A stretch of DNA of 64,000 nucleotides from Pycnopodia helianthoides. Its lineage: Eukaryota > Echinodermata > Asteroidea > Forcipulatida > Asteriidae. Shown one piece after another: positions 32,029 to 43,700 of the stretch. The translations under genes and the position numbers were made by a program. Numbering within the stretch: the first letter of the stretch is position 1; the number at the start of each line of letters is the position of its first letter. Under the pieces are notes generated by a model. That model worked only from the letters and a program-made list of their open reading frames with translations, was not told where the DNA came from and ran no database searches. The stretch is taken from NCBI GenBank assembly GCA_032158295.1, contig CM063249.1, positions 19,036,416 through 19,100,415 on the forward strand. Reading direction: 5' to 3'.

Positions 32029-34700
32029 TTTGTAACACGGGGAATCCTCGTTCTTAAAACAGTGTATACTTTTTGGTCGAACCCTGTACAAACGGTGCAT
32101 GGGACTGTACGCATTCATGAGAACGAGAGTGAGTTGATTGTGCAACGAATTAAGTGGGCAAGGCCGCTTGTTTGCAAGGGGGCGGGCTGGAGTTACTCTA
32201 CTGTCTGTAATGCCTTTATTATGATAGTTGAAGTATTTTGTGCGAAACATGAAAATGCAATAATAACTTAACTGATTATACAAAATCTGAATCTTTCTGA
32301 TTCACCTCTGATCATTCCTCCAATATCATGGTCCGATTTTTGGCCGATTTAGCACGGATTTTTTTTTTAGATTAAAATTCTGTAGGCCTATAGCCTCTAT
32401 ACTTTGTACAGATTCGAGAAGTTACAAGCTCTCGTTTAGGTACATGACAAAATCCGCTAATGTTTAGTAGTAGTTAATAAAAAAAACTAAATATGAGTTA
32501 TTGTAAGGATCCCGACAGTATCTCACGTCCATTCATCAGCCACATACACATTGCTCGCATACGGTATTTTGTGAATTGTCCATGGCATATGCACAAGTGT
32601 TGAAACAGCATATCATCTGTCCAAATTTGTTCAGAGAATTTATTTGTGCAAAAGTCGGGCCATTAAACTGCTGGCAACTTAAACTACAACGATTAAAAGA
32701 GTTAAATAAAATTATATAAGTTCGATCCATCTTTATGAACAACTTGGGTTTTGGCTTTGTTGAGCTGCGTCAACCGTTGTAATGCGCAGCCACGAGTGGT
32801 TCAACGGCCAGTCATGCAAAAATGCCTTTTTTTAAATAATTGCCCGTTAAGATGGCCGACTTTACACTGTGTGACGTCAATACAGTGAGAACTGTTGTGA
32901 CATTTGAATTGTACTTCAGTCATCAAATTCATGATGATTGCTTGAGTAGCACATGAGCAAACCTTTTGTGGTTTTGTGACGTTAATAAATTAGTTTCTGT
33001 GGTGGTCTTGATTTGACACATTTTTGCCCGCCCTCATCTTTCACACATGCGTATTAGTGCTGTTCCATTATACTTCAAGGCTCTTTTCGAAACAGCGATT
33101 TTGGCTCGGGCTTCGGCTTGAGATCCGTGCATTGAAGCCCCGTAAGTAGTGCTATCTTCTAAATAACTGACGGAGCATAAGCCCAAGCCTAAACCCATGG
33201 CCGTGGTTTCGAAAAGGCCTCTTTTGTTTACAAACATTGACAATTTTATTAAAGGCAGCCTTGAGCAGCACATAATCGATAACTGGATTTGCACAAATTA
33301 ATTGCCATCAAAACATCTTTGCAATAATATGAAGAACCTCAAGTTGTGGGGTGACAACCAGAACATCAGTGATTTTAACTAAAATGATAGAATGACTAAT
33401 TGACAAAACTTGCGGCTGTGACGATGTAAAAGAAAGGTCTTGAGACCTTACACGTTGACGTCATCACGCCGCCATGTCATAAACGAACAACCTTCTTTTT
33501 ACCTCCAGCCGAGGGCGCCCTACTCAAATGACGTCATGTACATGAGTTCTGAGCTTTGCTAATTCAATCTAACTTGCATGTGCCTCCAAAGCTTATGTAA
33601 TCAGTCCACATGATATGCATAATGAGCTACTGACCAGTTCACTTGACGTCATCGCCCTGAACAGGGTGCATTTTGAGTGACGTCGGTGCAAGGGTGGCAA
33701 GGGGGTCAGTAGTTGTACCGATGAGATAGTGGTATTGTGTCCCTCCAGAGTCATGGTCATTTTGGGCCTAACCAGTCCCCCCCCCCCCAAGTGATGGTGA
33801 GTTGGTTGTGAGATCATCGTCTGCAAATATAAAGTTTGTGTTTAGGCCGAAGATAAATATTAAATAATAACAATTATGAAATAAAATTTACGATTCCAAT
33901 GATGAACTCACAAACCGTAATATTCAAATGAGAGAACAATACCAAAAGCCAAATTGAATGCTCAATATGCGAGAACCACAGATAATTGATATGGTCAATA
34001 TGGGGAAAGTTGAAACCTCCATAGATCAGTTAAGCTAATAATCTATCATATCTGTTTGCGTCATAGCTTTTCTCAGAATTGTTCTCTGTTGCGGGTCGGT
34101 AATCATACTTTTGTCAGCGCGAAAGTCAGATTTCTTATCATCTTTTGAATCATCTACATCGATTACGGTACTTTCTTGAAAAACATCTCTCCGTGGCAAA
34201 CACTTGGTGGCGCACTATACCCACAAATGTCTCGTATCTAAATTTAGACAAAATACAGTCGGTGCATTACCTCCGTCATTAGGAGGGCATTTTTAAGACG
34301 ATGAAAACTATTATTAGCATCTTCTGATGCAGTTTTTTCCCTGCTTTAAACTTTCAAACGGACAAAGAAAAATTATGTTTTCTTTGTATATGGTGACACT
34401 CACACAAAGCAGAATGAGTAGGCCTACCTAACAAGTAATAACAAGGACGTAATGTGCTTTTGGCGACTTTATAGTAGCTGCATTAAGCGTGAGTGCATAA
34501 CTTATAGGCATTAGTGTTATATTAATTTACAATTTTTGAATTGCAGCAAGCTTATGTTTTATTTATGTTTGCTTCATTATATAACAACAGCCGTCATAGG
34601 TATAAAATTGTGTGATAAGTCGTGAGGTGTCTCCTTCGCATAGTCCAATAGCAGATCATTTACTTATTGAGATGTGTATTTGCAATGAATGCCAAGAGCT
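32029..34700. other. ACADS upstream region and intergenic sequence
   Basis: No exon is seen. It contains the dispersed repeat at about 32495-32665, a set of TGACGTCA-like sites listed separately, and a block at about 33440-33550 (cagccgagggcgccctactc) that recurs at about 31225-31385 in intron 1. There is a C run at 33777-33788. The transcription start of ACADS should lie just above 32028, but I see no convincing TATA box or initiator. Confidence 0.45.
32868..33690. promoter_or_regulatory. Several CRE-like TGACGTCA sites upstream of ACADS
   Basis: Full or near-full palindromic sites occur at about 32871 (tgtgacgtcaat), 33454 (gttgacgtcatc), 33523 (aatgacgtcatg) and 33642 (cttgacgtcatc), plus the variant tgacgtcgg at about 33679. 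TGACGTCA is the binding site of CREB/ATF factors. Two of the sites lie inside a repeat that also occurs in ACADS intron 1, so they may travel with that repeat. A regulatory role is inference. Confidence 0.35.
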
Positions 34701-34892
34701 GGGCCCAATTTCATAGAGCTGCTTAAGCACAAAAAGTAGCTAAGCACAACAAAAAATGCTTACCAGAATAAGGTTACCAGCCAAACCACCATATCACATG
34801 TACAATTTGTGACTGGTATCCTGCTCATTTCTGTTTAGCAGGCAATTGTTAAGCGAAATTTTCTGCTTAAGCAGCTCTATGAAATTGGGCCC
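34701..34892. mobile_element. Palindromic MITE, GGGCCCAATTTCATAGAGC family, short copy
   Basis: The ends gggcccaatttcatagagct and agctctatgaaattgggccc are perfect inverted copies, followed inward by gcttaagca and its inverse. Same family as 19250-19501 but with a shorter, different centre. Confidence 0.85.
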
Positions 34893-35024
34893 TGGTGCCA
34901 GGCAACCATGTTCAATCAAGTTAAGTTCAGGTTATTACTTCTTTCATTAAGGAGCTTCAGGACTGCCATACCACATATACAGATAACGATATTCTCTCAA
35001 TCACAATGTTGCGACTTACTGAAA

Positions 35025-35310
35025 CAAACATGTCGATTTACCACCATAGCTAATCTCGCCGAAACGACTTACCAAAACTAAAATGTCGACTTACCAATAT
35101 ACGCCTTTCTCACCATGTTGACATGCTGAAACTAAAATGTCGACTTACCATGAACGCTTATATCGCCATGTCGACATACTGAAATTAATGTCGACTTACC
35201 ATGATAGCTTATCTTGCCATGTAGATTTGATGACACTAACATGTCGAAAACACAGCTTCTCACCATGTATATTTACTGTCACATAGATGTCGACTTACCA
35301 TGATAGCCTC
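35025..35310. repeat. Degenerate minisatellite, about 50-bp unit
   Basis: Six imperfect units share atgtcgacttaccatgatag and (t)ctcgccatgt phrases; the atgtcga motif recurs at about 35029, 35083, 35138, 35188, 35241 and 35287. Divergence between units is high, so the array is old. No coding capacity. Confidence 0.75.
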
Positions 35311-36383
35311 TCGGTGCATGGCTTTTGCTTAATTGGATGATCTTTGCGACTTAATGAATTCGAATGATCAGTGAATGCTTAACTGTTGAAATTTAGTTAC
35401 TCGGTCTTTTGACTTTGAAAAATGCTGATGCAATGGGGCATTCAACTTTAAACGAATTTGAATGAACTGACAGTTAAATTGAATGAATTTTTGTTCAACG
35501 TACCGATAAAACCTATATCAGGCAAGGAAACCAATAATAGGTCACTTCTCATAACTTTATTCCGTAATATCAAAGTATTTGTGACCGCATCTCTAATTAC
35601 AATAATTGAGTTGCAAATTACAACCAGACAAAATTGTATGTATATTAGGTGTGTGGAACTTCTTCTCGATTCCCTACCACACAGTACACTCGATTACAAT
35701 AAATAAAATCTCCTCACAGTGGTTTCAAAAGCTTGGTCTTTTGAACCCCCCTCCCAAGTTCAAAATGTTAATTGCCATCCAAACTATCGAAGGCTTCTAT
35801 CATGCTTCTCCCACTGGTCCAAATATCAATCTCTGGATCATTCTTCATGTGCAAAAAACCTAATTTCTGAACCAATTCAAAATGTTCTCTTTTAGAAGTC
35901 AAATTTTACCCCTTTCTTTTAAACACCAAAATTACTCTAGACTTTTGTTAAACATCGTACACGATATCTCAAAGTAAAAACTTTGCCCAAAGATGGACAA
36001 TATTTAAACTACAGAATAACCAAACATTCTGTATAAATTCACGGAGAAATGTATCCTTACCCCATGTCTTTTGCACATGTACTATGTATTTTTCCTTGAC
36101 TGTAATTAGTACGTGTGCCTGTACATGTACAGTATATTTTGCGTACCCAAAACGGTGTAACTTGAAACTGTACATGACAATCTCTTGGCGTTGGTGAAGT
36201 TGTCTTTATGTTGCAAAGTCAAGTGCGATACATGAAAAAGTATGGTGTCCTGTATCTGCCATCTCGCTTCTCGCATCTCACGTTTTCGAATCACGTGTTA
36301 GGTTTTCAATCTTGCATCTCGTGCTACCGAGCCTCGCGTTAGGTTTTTAATCTCGCGTTACGTTTTTCAACTTCGCCTTAGGT
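35311..36383. other. Intergenic, no gene seen
   Basis: Open frames at 35458-35706 and 35606-35863 overlap in different frames and resemble nothing known. A run of related phrases at about 36255-36375 (ctcgcatctcacgttttcga, cgcgttaggtttt) looks like a short degenerate tandem. Confidence 0.45.
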
Positions 36384-37220
36384 TAAACATGTAATACAAT
36401 TTTTTCAAAATCTAGCATTGATTCCATTTGTTTAATTCTCAAGGGTTTGTCTATAAATGACCTATAAATGTAACACATACTTAAGGATTTGAAAATTGTC
36501 GGTCTAAACTTGATGACTACTGTGCCGGCCTTAGAAACACACTTATTGCAATATATTAGGCTTTACTGTCTTCAATATTATCAAAAAGGGCTTGCTTTAA
36601 ATATACGTTTGGGTTCAAGAAGGGCCTTCACTCTAACAACAGGCTTTAGTGAATCAGCTTAGTTTTACAGTACAAACAGCTGATCGAGTTATACTGTCCT
36701 GAAACAGGTGGACAGGTGCCTAAATGAGGTCCTGGACAAATCATTCCTACAGTTATCTGTGAAATGTGTGCTGCAAATCATTATTTTGGTCAGCTCACAA
36801 TTGGATCGAGTGTTGTCAACGATCGGAAAGATCCCCTGTATTAGAAATCGATTCGGATGTTTCACCGTACACCACCAACGGCACAAAATGCTGGCATATT
36901 ATCCCAGCACCCAAGAAACTTTGTAAAAACGATTTAATTAACAAATTTTTTTCGAATTCTATCGAATCCCCATCTACAAACAACGGTGTCCTAATGTTTA
37001 CGTGAAGCTAACTCCCACACATGACGTCACATTAAAGCGCACCGCCGACGGCAGAAGTGTTTCTAGTTTTTCAAAACCTTGAGGTTAGGGCCTATCTTTG
37101 TGATCGATATCTACGAACAATCTAAAAGTGTAAACACGTCAAAAATACTTTTAAATGAGAACTAAACACATTATAATTTTAAATAGCATTTCCGTTAATT
37201 TTTTTCCGCTCAAGTAACTG
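36384..37220 (+). repeat. Dispersed repeat, copy A (about 0.84 kb)
   Basis: Copy B is at 52412-53201 in the same orientation. Shared stretches include tctagcattgattccatttg, aatcattattttg(g/a)t(c/a)agctcacaat, and gacgtcac(a/t)(t/a)taaagcgcacc. Copy A has an extra block of about 90 bp near 36515-36620; copy B has an extra block near 52665-52695. Similar minus-strand open frames in both (36886-36689 and 52864-52598) follow from this relationship and are not good evidence for a gene. Confidence 0.85.
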
Positions 37221-37221
37221 T

Positions 37222-37700
37222 TTAAAACCTTGCAGTAATGCACCATACCACAGTGCACTGGCACATATCAAGAAAAACATAACCGTTTCAAAATGGTAGA
37301 TCCCAACCCCGTGATACTCCTTGATATCCTGCAGTGTACCAATACACACGTTTTAGGAGGGGTGTCAATCAACAGGGGTCGTCAATTTGGTCAGGAGGGG
37401 TGGTGGAAAAATGTTTCCCCATAGCTCATGCACAAACTCCTATCTCTGCGGCACGTGCGCCACAGATCACTACCACAGCTTAGTGGTAAGGCATGTTGTG
37501 TCTGACCGCTCTGGGTTCAATGGCCTTTTGTGAATGAAGGTCTTGTGATCTTGTGCCGACAGCAGACTGGTTTTGCAGACATAAATCATTGAGATAAGGC
37601 AGAACAGACCCTCTTAACCTATCAAATGACCCTGCCATACCTCAATGACAGGATGACGTAATACCGTTGGCCCAAAACAGGTGCATCGTTGCAGGGTTAA
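37222..37700 (+). mobile_element. TTAA-ended MITE at the PIPOX stop codon, copy A
   Basis: It begins TTAAAACCTTGCAGTAATGC and ends CATCGTTGCAGGG then TTAA (37697-37700); the ends are imperfect inverted repeats (ttaa-aaccttgca against ttaa-ccctgcaa). Copy B is at 57388-57865, highly similar throughout. The right TTAA includes the TAA stop codon of the PIPOX-like gene, so the 3' untranslated region of that mRNA must start within the MITE. Confidence 0.75.
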
Positions 37701-40700
37701 AGCTTGGCTTGTTTGCTTGGGAGATACCGTTCTATGCCAATAAGTCTGGTATCAAAGCTTGGCTGTCTTCCAGTTGCCATCTCACCTAAGACTTTGCCCA
37801 CCAGGGGCGCCATTTTGAATCCTTTACCTGTATAGCAGAGGGAAAGCATACCATTAACAATGAAACAAATGAAGTCTAATGGCACTTCTAAATTTTCACG
37901 AAAAACACAAGTCTGGATTCTTAAAGATGTAGAGGCAAAACGTTCAGAAACTTTCGAGAAAGAAAAATCCTTAACAAAACGGTACAGTCACTGACAATAA
38001 TAGCTGCGATAGTGTATGTTGCAATATTTTCCAATATATTTGTACACAGTGTGTAACAAAAATTAATGTAAAATGTTTCAATAATAAAAATCATTATCCA
38101 TTCTGCTATTATATCAAAGTACAGACCGTAGGCCTACATGTCAAAATAAAATATATTACATAATGTCACAGTTTAACTTCCGGGTTTACAAAACAGTTTA
38201 AATAAAACAACATAAACTCAATAATTATGGCGAAAAGGTGCGCGGTGAAACATAGAGCAGGGTAGAATGGGGGAATGGGATAGAGGATTTGGTTGACAAT
38301 TGAAGCACGAATTGTCAAACAGACGCCCAAATATTATAGCTTTCCAAGATTGGCAAAAAATGTACTACACTATCGTGATGTAGAGCCTTCCAGTCCAAGT
38401 TTTATTTCATTATTGAACCTACGGAGCTCTCTTCCGTACAACAAAAAATACGTCCTCGATCCTCTGTATGATCTTCAATACTTACCAGACATAGAGCAAC
38501 CTATTGCGATGTTTGGATGCAATGGATGATTGCCGACGATGAGTTCTTCCTTTGGTGTACACTGAAATCACACAAAATAAGTATCATGAGAACTGAGTCA
38601 CGAGTCACGCAAAAATAGTGGTAAAAAATGTTTTACTTCTCAAAAACTGTAGCGTTTCATTTCAGGCAAAAATATGTCAAGTGTAGTTTTCTTCCATGAC
38701 CACCTTATACCAAAAGCTAGACATAATTATTATGTAAACGTATTTTTTTTTTCAATCTTACCAATGTTGTGCACAACCTTTCATCGACCTGCTAATTTTA
38801 GTAAGCTGTATTAGTGGGGAAAATTATCCCACTTAGTTTTAATTAGATATCTGAATAATTAGTATTGGTACTATTGGGGCTCAGTAGTTTTTATACCGTT
38901 AAAAGATGTGTGCCTCTCGTGAAAGTTCGTTATAAGTCACCATTACGCATGTAATACAGTCATGTTGTCCGATAAGGGTTACTATTGCCATATCAGAATT
39001 ACTTAAAGGCCCTGTACACTATTGGTAAGATCGAAAAACACAATGTTCACAGATTCACACATAACTTACATGAATTTAAGTAAGTAATGGTAGAAAGGGT
39101 TCCTTAACCCTACCGTTGTAAACAAATTTTGTTTACTCATTAACGGTACAGTCAAAAATCACAGTTTTTTTAAGTTCCTCAATGGACCATAGCCGGATAG
39201 CACTATAACCAGCAGAATTAGCTTGGGGTGAGTCTTCGACCTACAGTCACCTTTAATTTCGAAGCCCCATAGAATTCCCCTGAGGCCCAAGGAATTCCCT
39301 GAGGCTATCCCTAACCCCATTAACACGATCCAAGGTCTTAGATCTAGCCGCTGTTACTTTGGGCAATCAATCATCCTGTCACTGTTCCAGACATCGGCAG
39401 ACACCAGGTGCAGGTTGTGGTTTCGGGTTGGCCAAGTAAAATAAGATACCTTGTTTCTCAGAAGACTGGTAAGCACTGGAAAGCAGTGCAAAAAAAAAAA
39501 AAACTTTACGATGTGAATATTTTGCCACTTGAATATAATTGATGTTTAATCTCTTCTTGTGCGCACGTAGAGGATTATTGTGTGTGTGATTTGCCCGAGT
39601 GGCAACATGTCACCCAGTGACTTCAACGTAATTATGAACAAGTACGTCAGCTTACAAAAATTACTGATCAAAATGCATTTCGTTCCTTACAGTATAAAGG
39701 CAGGGTTCGATGACTGACGGCTGATGTTCCAAGCCTGGCAGGTGTTTCTTCACAAACTCCTTAATTAATTCAATGTCTCGTTGTACTTTTTCTGCATTCT
39801 TGTCTCTTTCGTCGGGGTCCACTTCGTCCCAAAGGTAGTGATAATTGACCTGAAAATTATATAGATCCCGTGCATTATGACATCACAAGCTCAAACAGCA
39901 CCCTCTCTAAAGGTCAATTAGGAAGACCTGTCATTGGCCGAGAGTTGTGCGTGACGCATACGACGTAACGGGCAATTTTTCATTGTTTGGCATGAGTGGT
40001 GGCAGTGTACATTGTATTATGAGAGGGTCTAAGAGTGGTGGCCCTTTGGTTTGAAAAATATATATATTATATTGACCATAATTATAGCAGTACAGGGAAC
40101 CTACAATGAATAAATAATTCCAGTGAGATATTCGTTACAGACTTTTTAATACCGTATAGTGATATTACGTATACAATTCTCAGCATTGCATATTCTGATA
40201 ACAATTGAATTTTCCCGCCAAGTCTGCGGCCCCCTATTGAATGTCTACCATTTACCTACTTTTACGAATCCGGGACACTCCCTGCTTGAAAAGACCAGAA
40301 ATATATTTTCGCAACCATCGTCGGCGTGGATGATACTAGTTGGGACGTTACTGTACGAACCAGGTTCCTTTTCTTTGAAATAACAAACATTCACTCGCCA
40401 CACCTGTGAAAAACAACATCACATTAAACTTGTTATTTACATTGAATATGTTGTTTCGATAGTTTATCAACAACAATCAATTTTGGAGAAAAACAATTTA
40501 TGGTGGTGCGCTGTGTAGTGTATAGGGTGCATGAACTACACTATAGTTAATAAGAAAAAATGCACCGAGCCTCATGAATAAAATGTAAGCCAACAACTTT
40601 TTCTGTAAATCCACTATTTCAAGGTCGGGGTCTTATGGATTGTAAAAAAGTCGAATATTGTGCCCCTGTGGTTATTTGACTTTCAACCTGGACGTTTTGG

Positions 40701-43700
40701 GGTACACTTTAGCCCTCTAAAAACGACCCTATTTTGCTGACAAGCGTATATAGGGCCCTTTTTCCAAGATAGAGTCTGCCAATTTACTCGCAACGGTTCT
40801 AATGATGTTTTCATTTTGGATCAGCAAAGCTCAAAAAATTCATCCTGCTAAAAATTGTAAAGAAAACAAAAGTTTAGTCGTCAGCAATAACACTTGATTT
40901 CATTTCAAGAGGCTGAGAGACCCTTTTTTAAAGTGTTTGTTATTATTATTTAGCATTAAGCATTGGCGGATATGGGGAACCTATTAGTGTGGTACACCTA
41001 CTAAAATGAAATTGAAATGTGCATTAAAACCTACAATCACAGCAGAGATATACGGGTACCTTAAGTGGTAGATCAATACCTAACGGTTGAAGTAGCTTAG
41101 AAGCCCAAGGCCCAGGAGTAAGGATGATGCCCTTTGCCCGGAAACGATGACCTCTGTGTGTGTGGACAGTTACAACCGGACCCGGTTCAATCTTTAAAAC
41201 TTTCTCGTTGTCAAGGAGGGCTCCACCGTGCTTAACAAATTCACTCTGGAAGACAGAAGAAATCGCTATAAAAATGGAACATGATCATTCATATACCGTA
41301 GTCATGTTTATCTCTAATATCTGGCGTTGCCAGACGACGTAGAGTGGCAAAAATTCGTAAGAGTCCATCGTAGTTCAATTTCTCTTTTTAATGCTTTCTT
41401 GTCAAATTCATTAGAAGTGCATTGTTCATTGCTCAGTACCCTTTAATATTTTCAACGTTGATTTCTTTTGCGGTTTTACTGCCTTTTTTGTTGTTAAATA
41501 TCTGGAAGAGTAATTTAGGCAGATTGCAGGAACCATTCTTGCATTGTCTTGCATTGTTGTACTCTCCTACAAGCATTTCAGCTGTCCTGGAGAGGGTCGG
41601 GTTTGCAAATTCCATTTGAGCTCTGTGCCTGTGCTGTCAAGATTGTGCTTATAAGATGGTGATATTTTCAATTTGTCTTGAGAGACATTCAATTGAAGCT
41701 CCATCCCTCTTATGACTGGTAGTGCTTCTCTCTGGAACCCTTTCAGATTTGGTGCATTGACTGCAGCCACTGGTAGCCTGTTCCAAATCCGAACAGCTCA
41801 GAAATGGCTATAGAGGTAGCAGTCAACTCTGGCGAATGGTTGCCTGTAGGTGAGGCTATGTTGATTTGTCTGGTTATGACGGCTTGGTCGTCTGTTTTCT
41901 TGGATGATGTTTGGAGGAGTAGTTATATTTATTTGGCCATGTAGTATTTTGTAGAGGAGTTCGACCTGATGAAGGAGACGTCTGTCATGCAGGGTGTCCC
42001 ATCCCAGCAATGCCAGAATGTCAGACACACTTGATTCCTGGTGGTGGTCCTTCATGACAAAACGTGCCGCTTGGCGATGGACGCTTTCAACAATTCTGAT
42101 GTTGCGGTTTGTGTTTGGGTTCCACGCACTCTTGTGGCAAATTCAAGTTGTGGTCTTACTACAGTGTTGTATGCTGTCTCCTTGACCTCCCTACTACCTT
42201 TTCCAAGGGTGCGTCTGACCAACCCAAGCGATCTTGAAGCTTTGGCTCTGATTGCTTCTGCCTGAGTGTTCCAGCTTAGGTTGTCAGTAATGGTGACTCC
42301 AAGGTATTTACATTTTTCTCGTGTGGGATTGTTAAGGTATGATTGAACTTTGTCTTCTTCAGGGTGATGCAGAGGTGGCAACATTGTTGAAACTTATGTC
42401 CCATCTATGAGTCCATTCAAAGACTGTCTGGAGATCAGCTTGGAGAGTCTCAAGATCTCTATGGGACTTGATGCATCTAGTTACACTGGCATCAGCAAAA
42501 AGCCTCATTGTTGACAGAATACCTTCATTTATGTCATTGATGTACAGAAGGAAAAGGGCTGGACCAAGTTCAGAGCCTTGGGGGACTCCAGATGTGACAT
42601 CTGCAGGTGCAGACAAGGTGCCATTGACTGCAACTTGCTTGGTACTACCACTCAAGAAACCTTTGATCCATGCTTTGGTTCTGCCTCTGTTGCCATAGTA
42701 TTCTAGCTTGTGCAACAACTTGCGATGAGCTACTCTGTCAAAGGCCTTGCTAAAGTCTAGGAACAAGACGTATGTGTGGTGTTTGTTTTTAATGTTAAAG
42801 GTCCAGTCATCAATGGCTTGTATGAGTTGTGTTTCACATGACAATTTCTTACGGAAACCATGTTGGTTGTTGATGATGATGTTATTTGCAGCAAAGTACT
42901 TCTAGCCATGTGGCTCAGGACTCAGGAAAGGTATCCTCTCTTTTTCGGACTGTAACGATGTATGGCAACGGACATTATTGGGAAAAAATACAATGTGCAA
43001 AGTATATGAGAGATCGTATTCCCATTACACACGGAGTAATTGGCCGATGTTTTCGGAATATTACCGCTATTCTTTTTAGGAAAATAATCTGAGCGAAAAA
43101 CGTTGTCAATATTTTTTTGAACCCGCCAAGGCTAAAAGCATACGAATCATTATCAAAAATTCATCTGATTCCTGATCAGCTAAAACAGTGAAATCATTTA
43201 GAGAAATAGTATTTCCCTACGTGTCAACTCCTATGTTTTTTTTAATGGATTTTTGATGTAATTTGCGCCTTCGAACATCCTCGGATGGATTAATTTTCTT
43301 ACTGGGAATGTTTGTTATGCGCCCTCAAACAGGCATGGAGAGAGCGCAATATAAATTCAATAAATGATTACTACTATTGTTATGTACCCTGGACGTCAGT
43401 GTGGCGTGACAGAACAGTGACTGTAGAGAAAAGACTACGGCGCCTTTCTCTATGGTCGTCCCAACTGGGATGTATAGAAGAGGCAGAGTCAAGTTGCACA
43501 TCACGTGAATTAAAGTGGGTATACAATGTAAACAAAGCAAGCAAAGCGTAGTATGCTTATAGAAAAGCATAGCCTTGACCGTGGGCGCTTGGGTTTTGTC
43601 TTCAATTATGTTTTTCTTAACGCTATGCTACCCACCTGATCTAGCTGTGTGCATGTCTAGATGTACACTGCACTGTACAACATGCGTGCGTGGTTTGAGC

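Noticed and set aside
36689..36886. A small protein conserved between 36.7 kb and 52.7 kb (minus strand)
   Set aside because: The two open frames are similar only because the DNA is a repeated segment; copies differ by frame-altering indels.
41422..42265. Plus-strand open frames in PIPOX intron 3
   Set aside because: They are antisense to the LINE reverse-transcriptase remnant.
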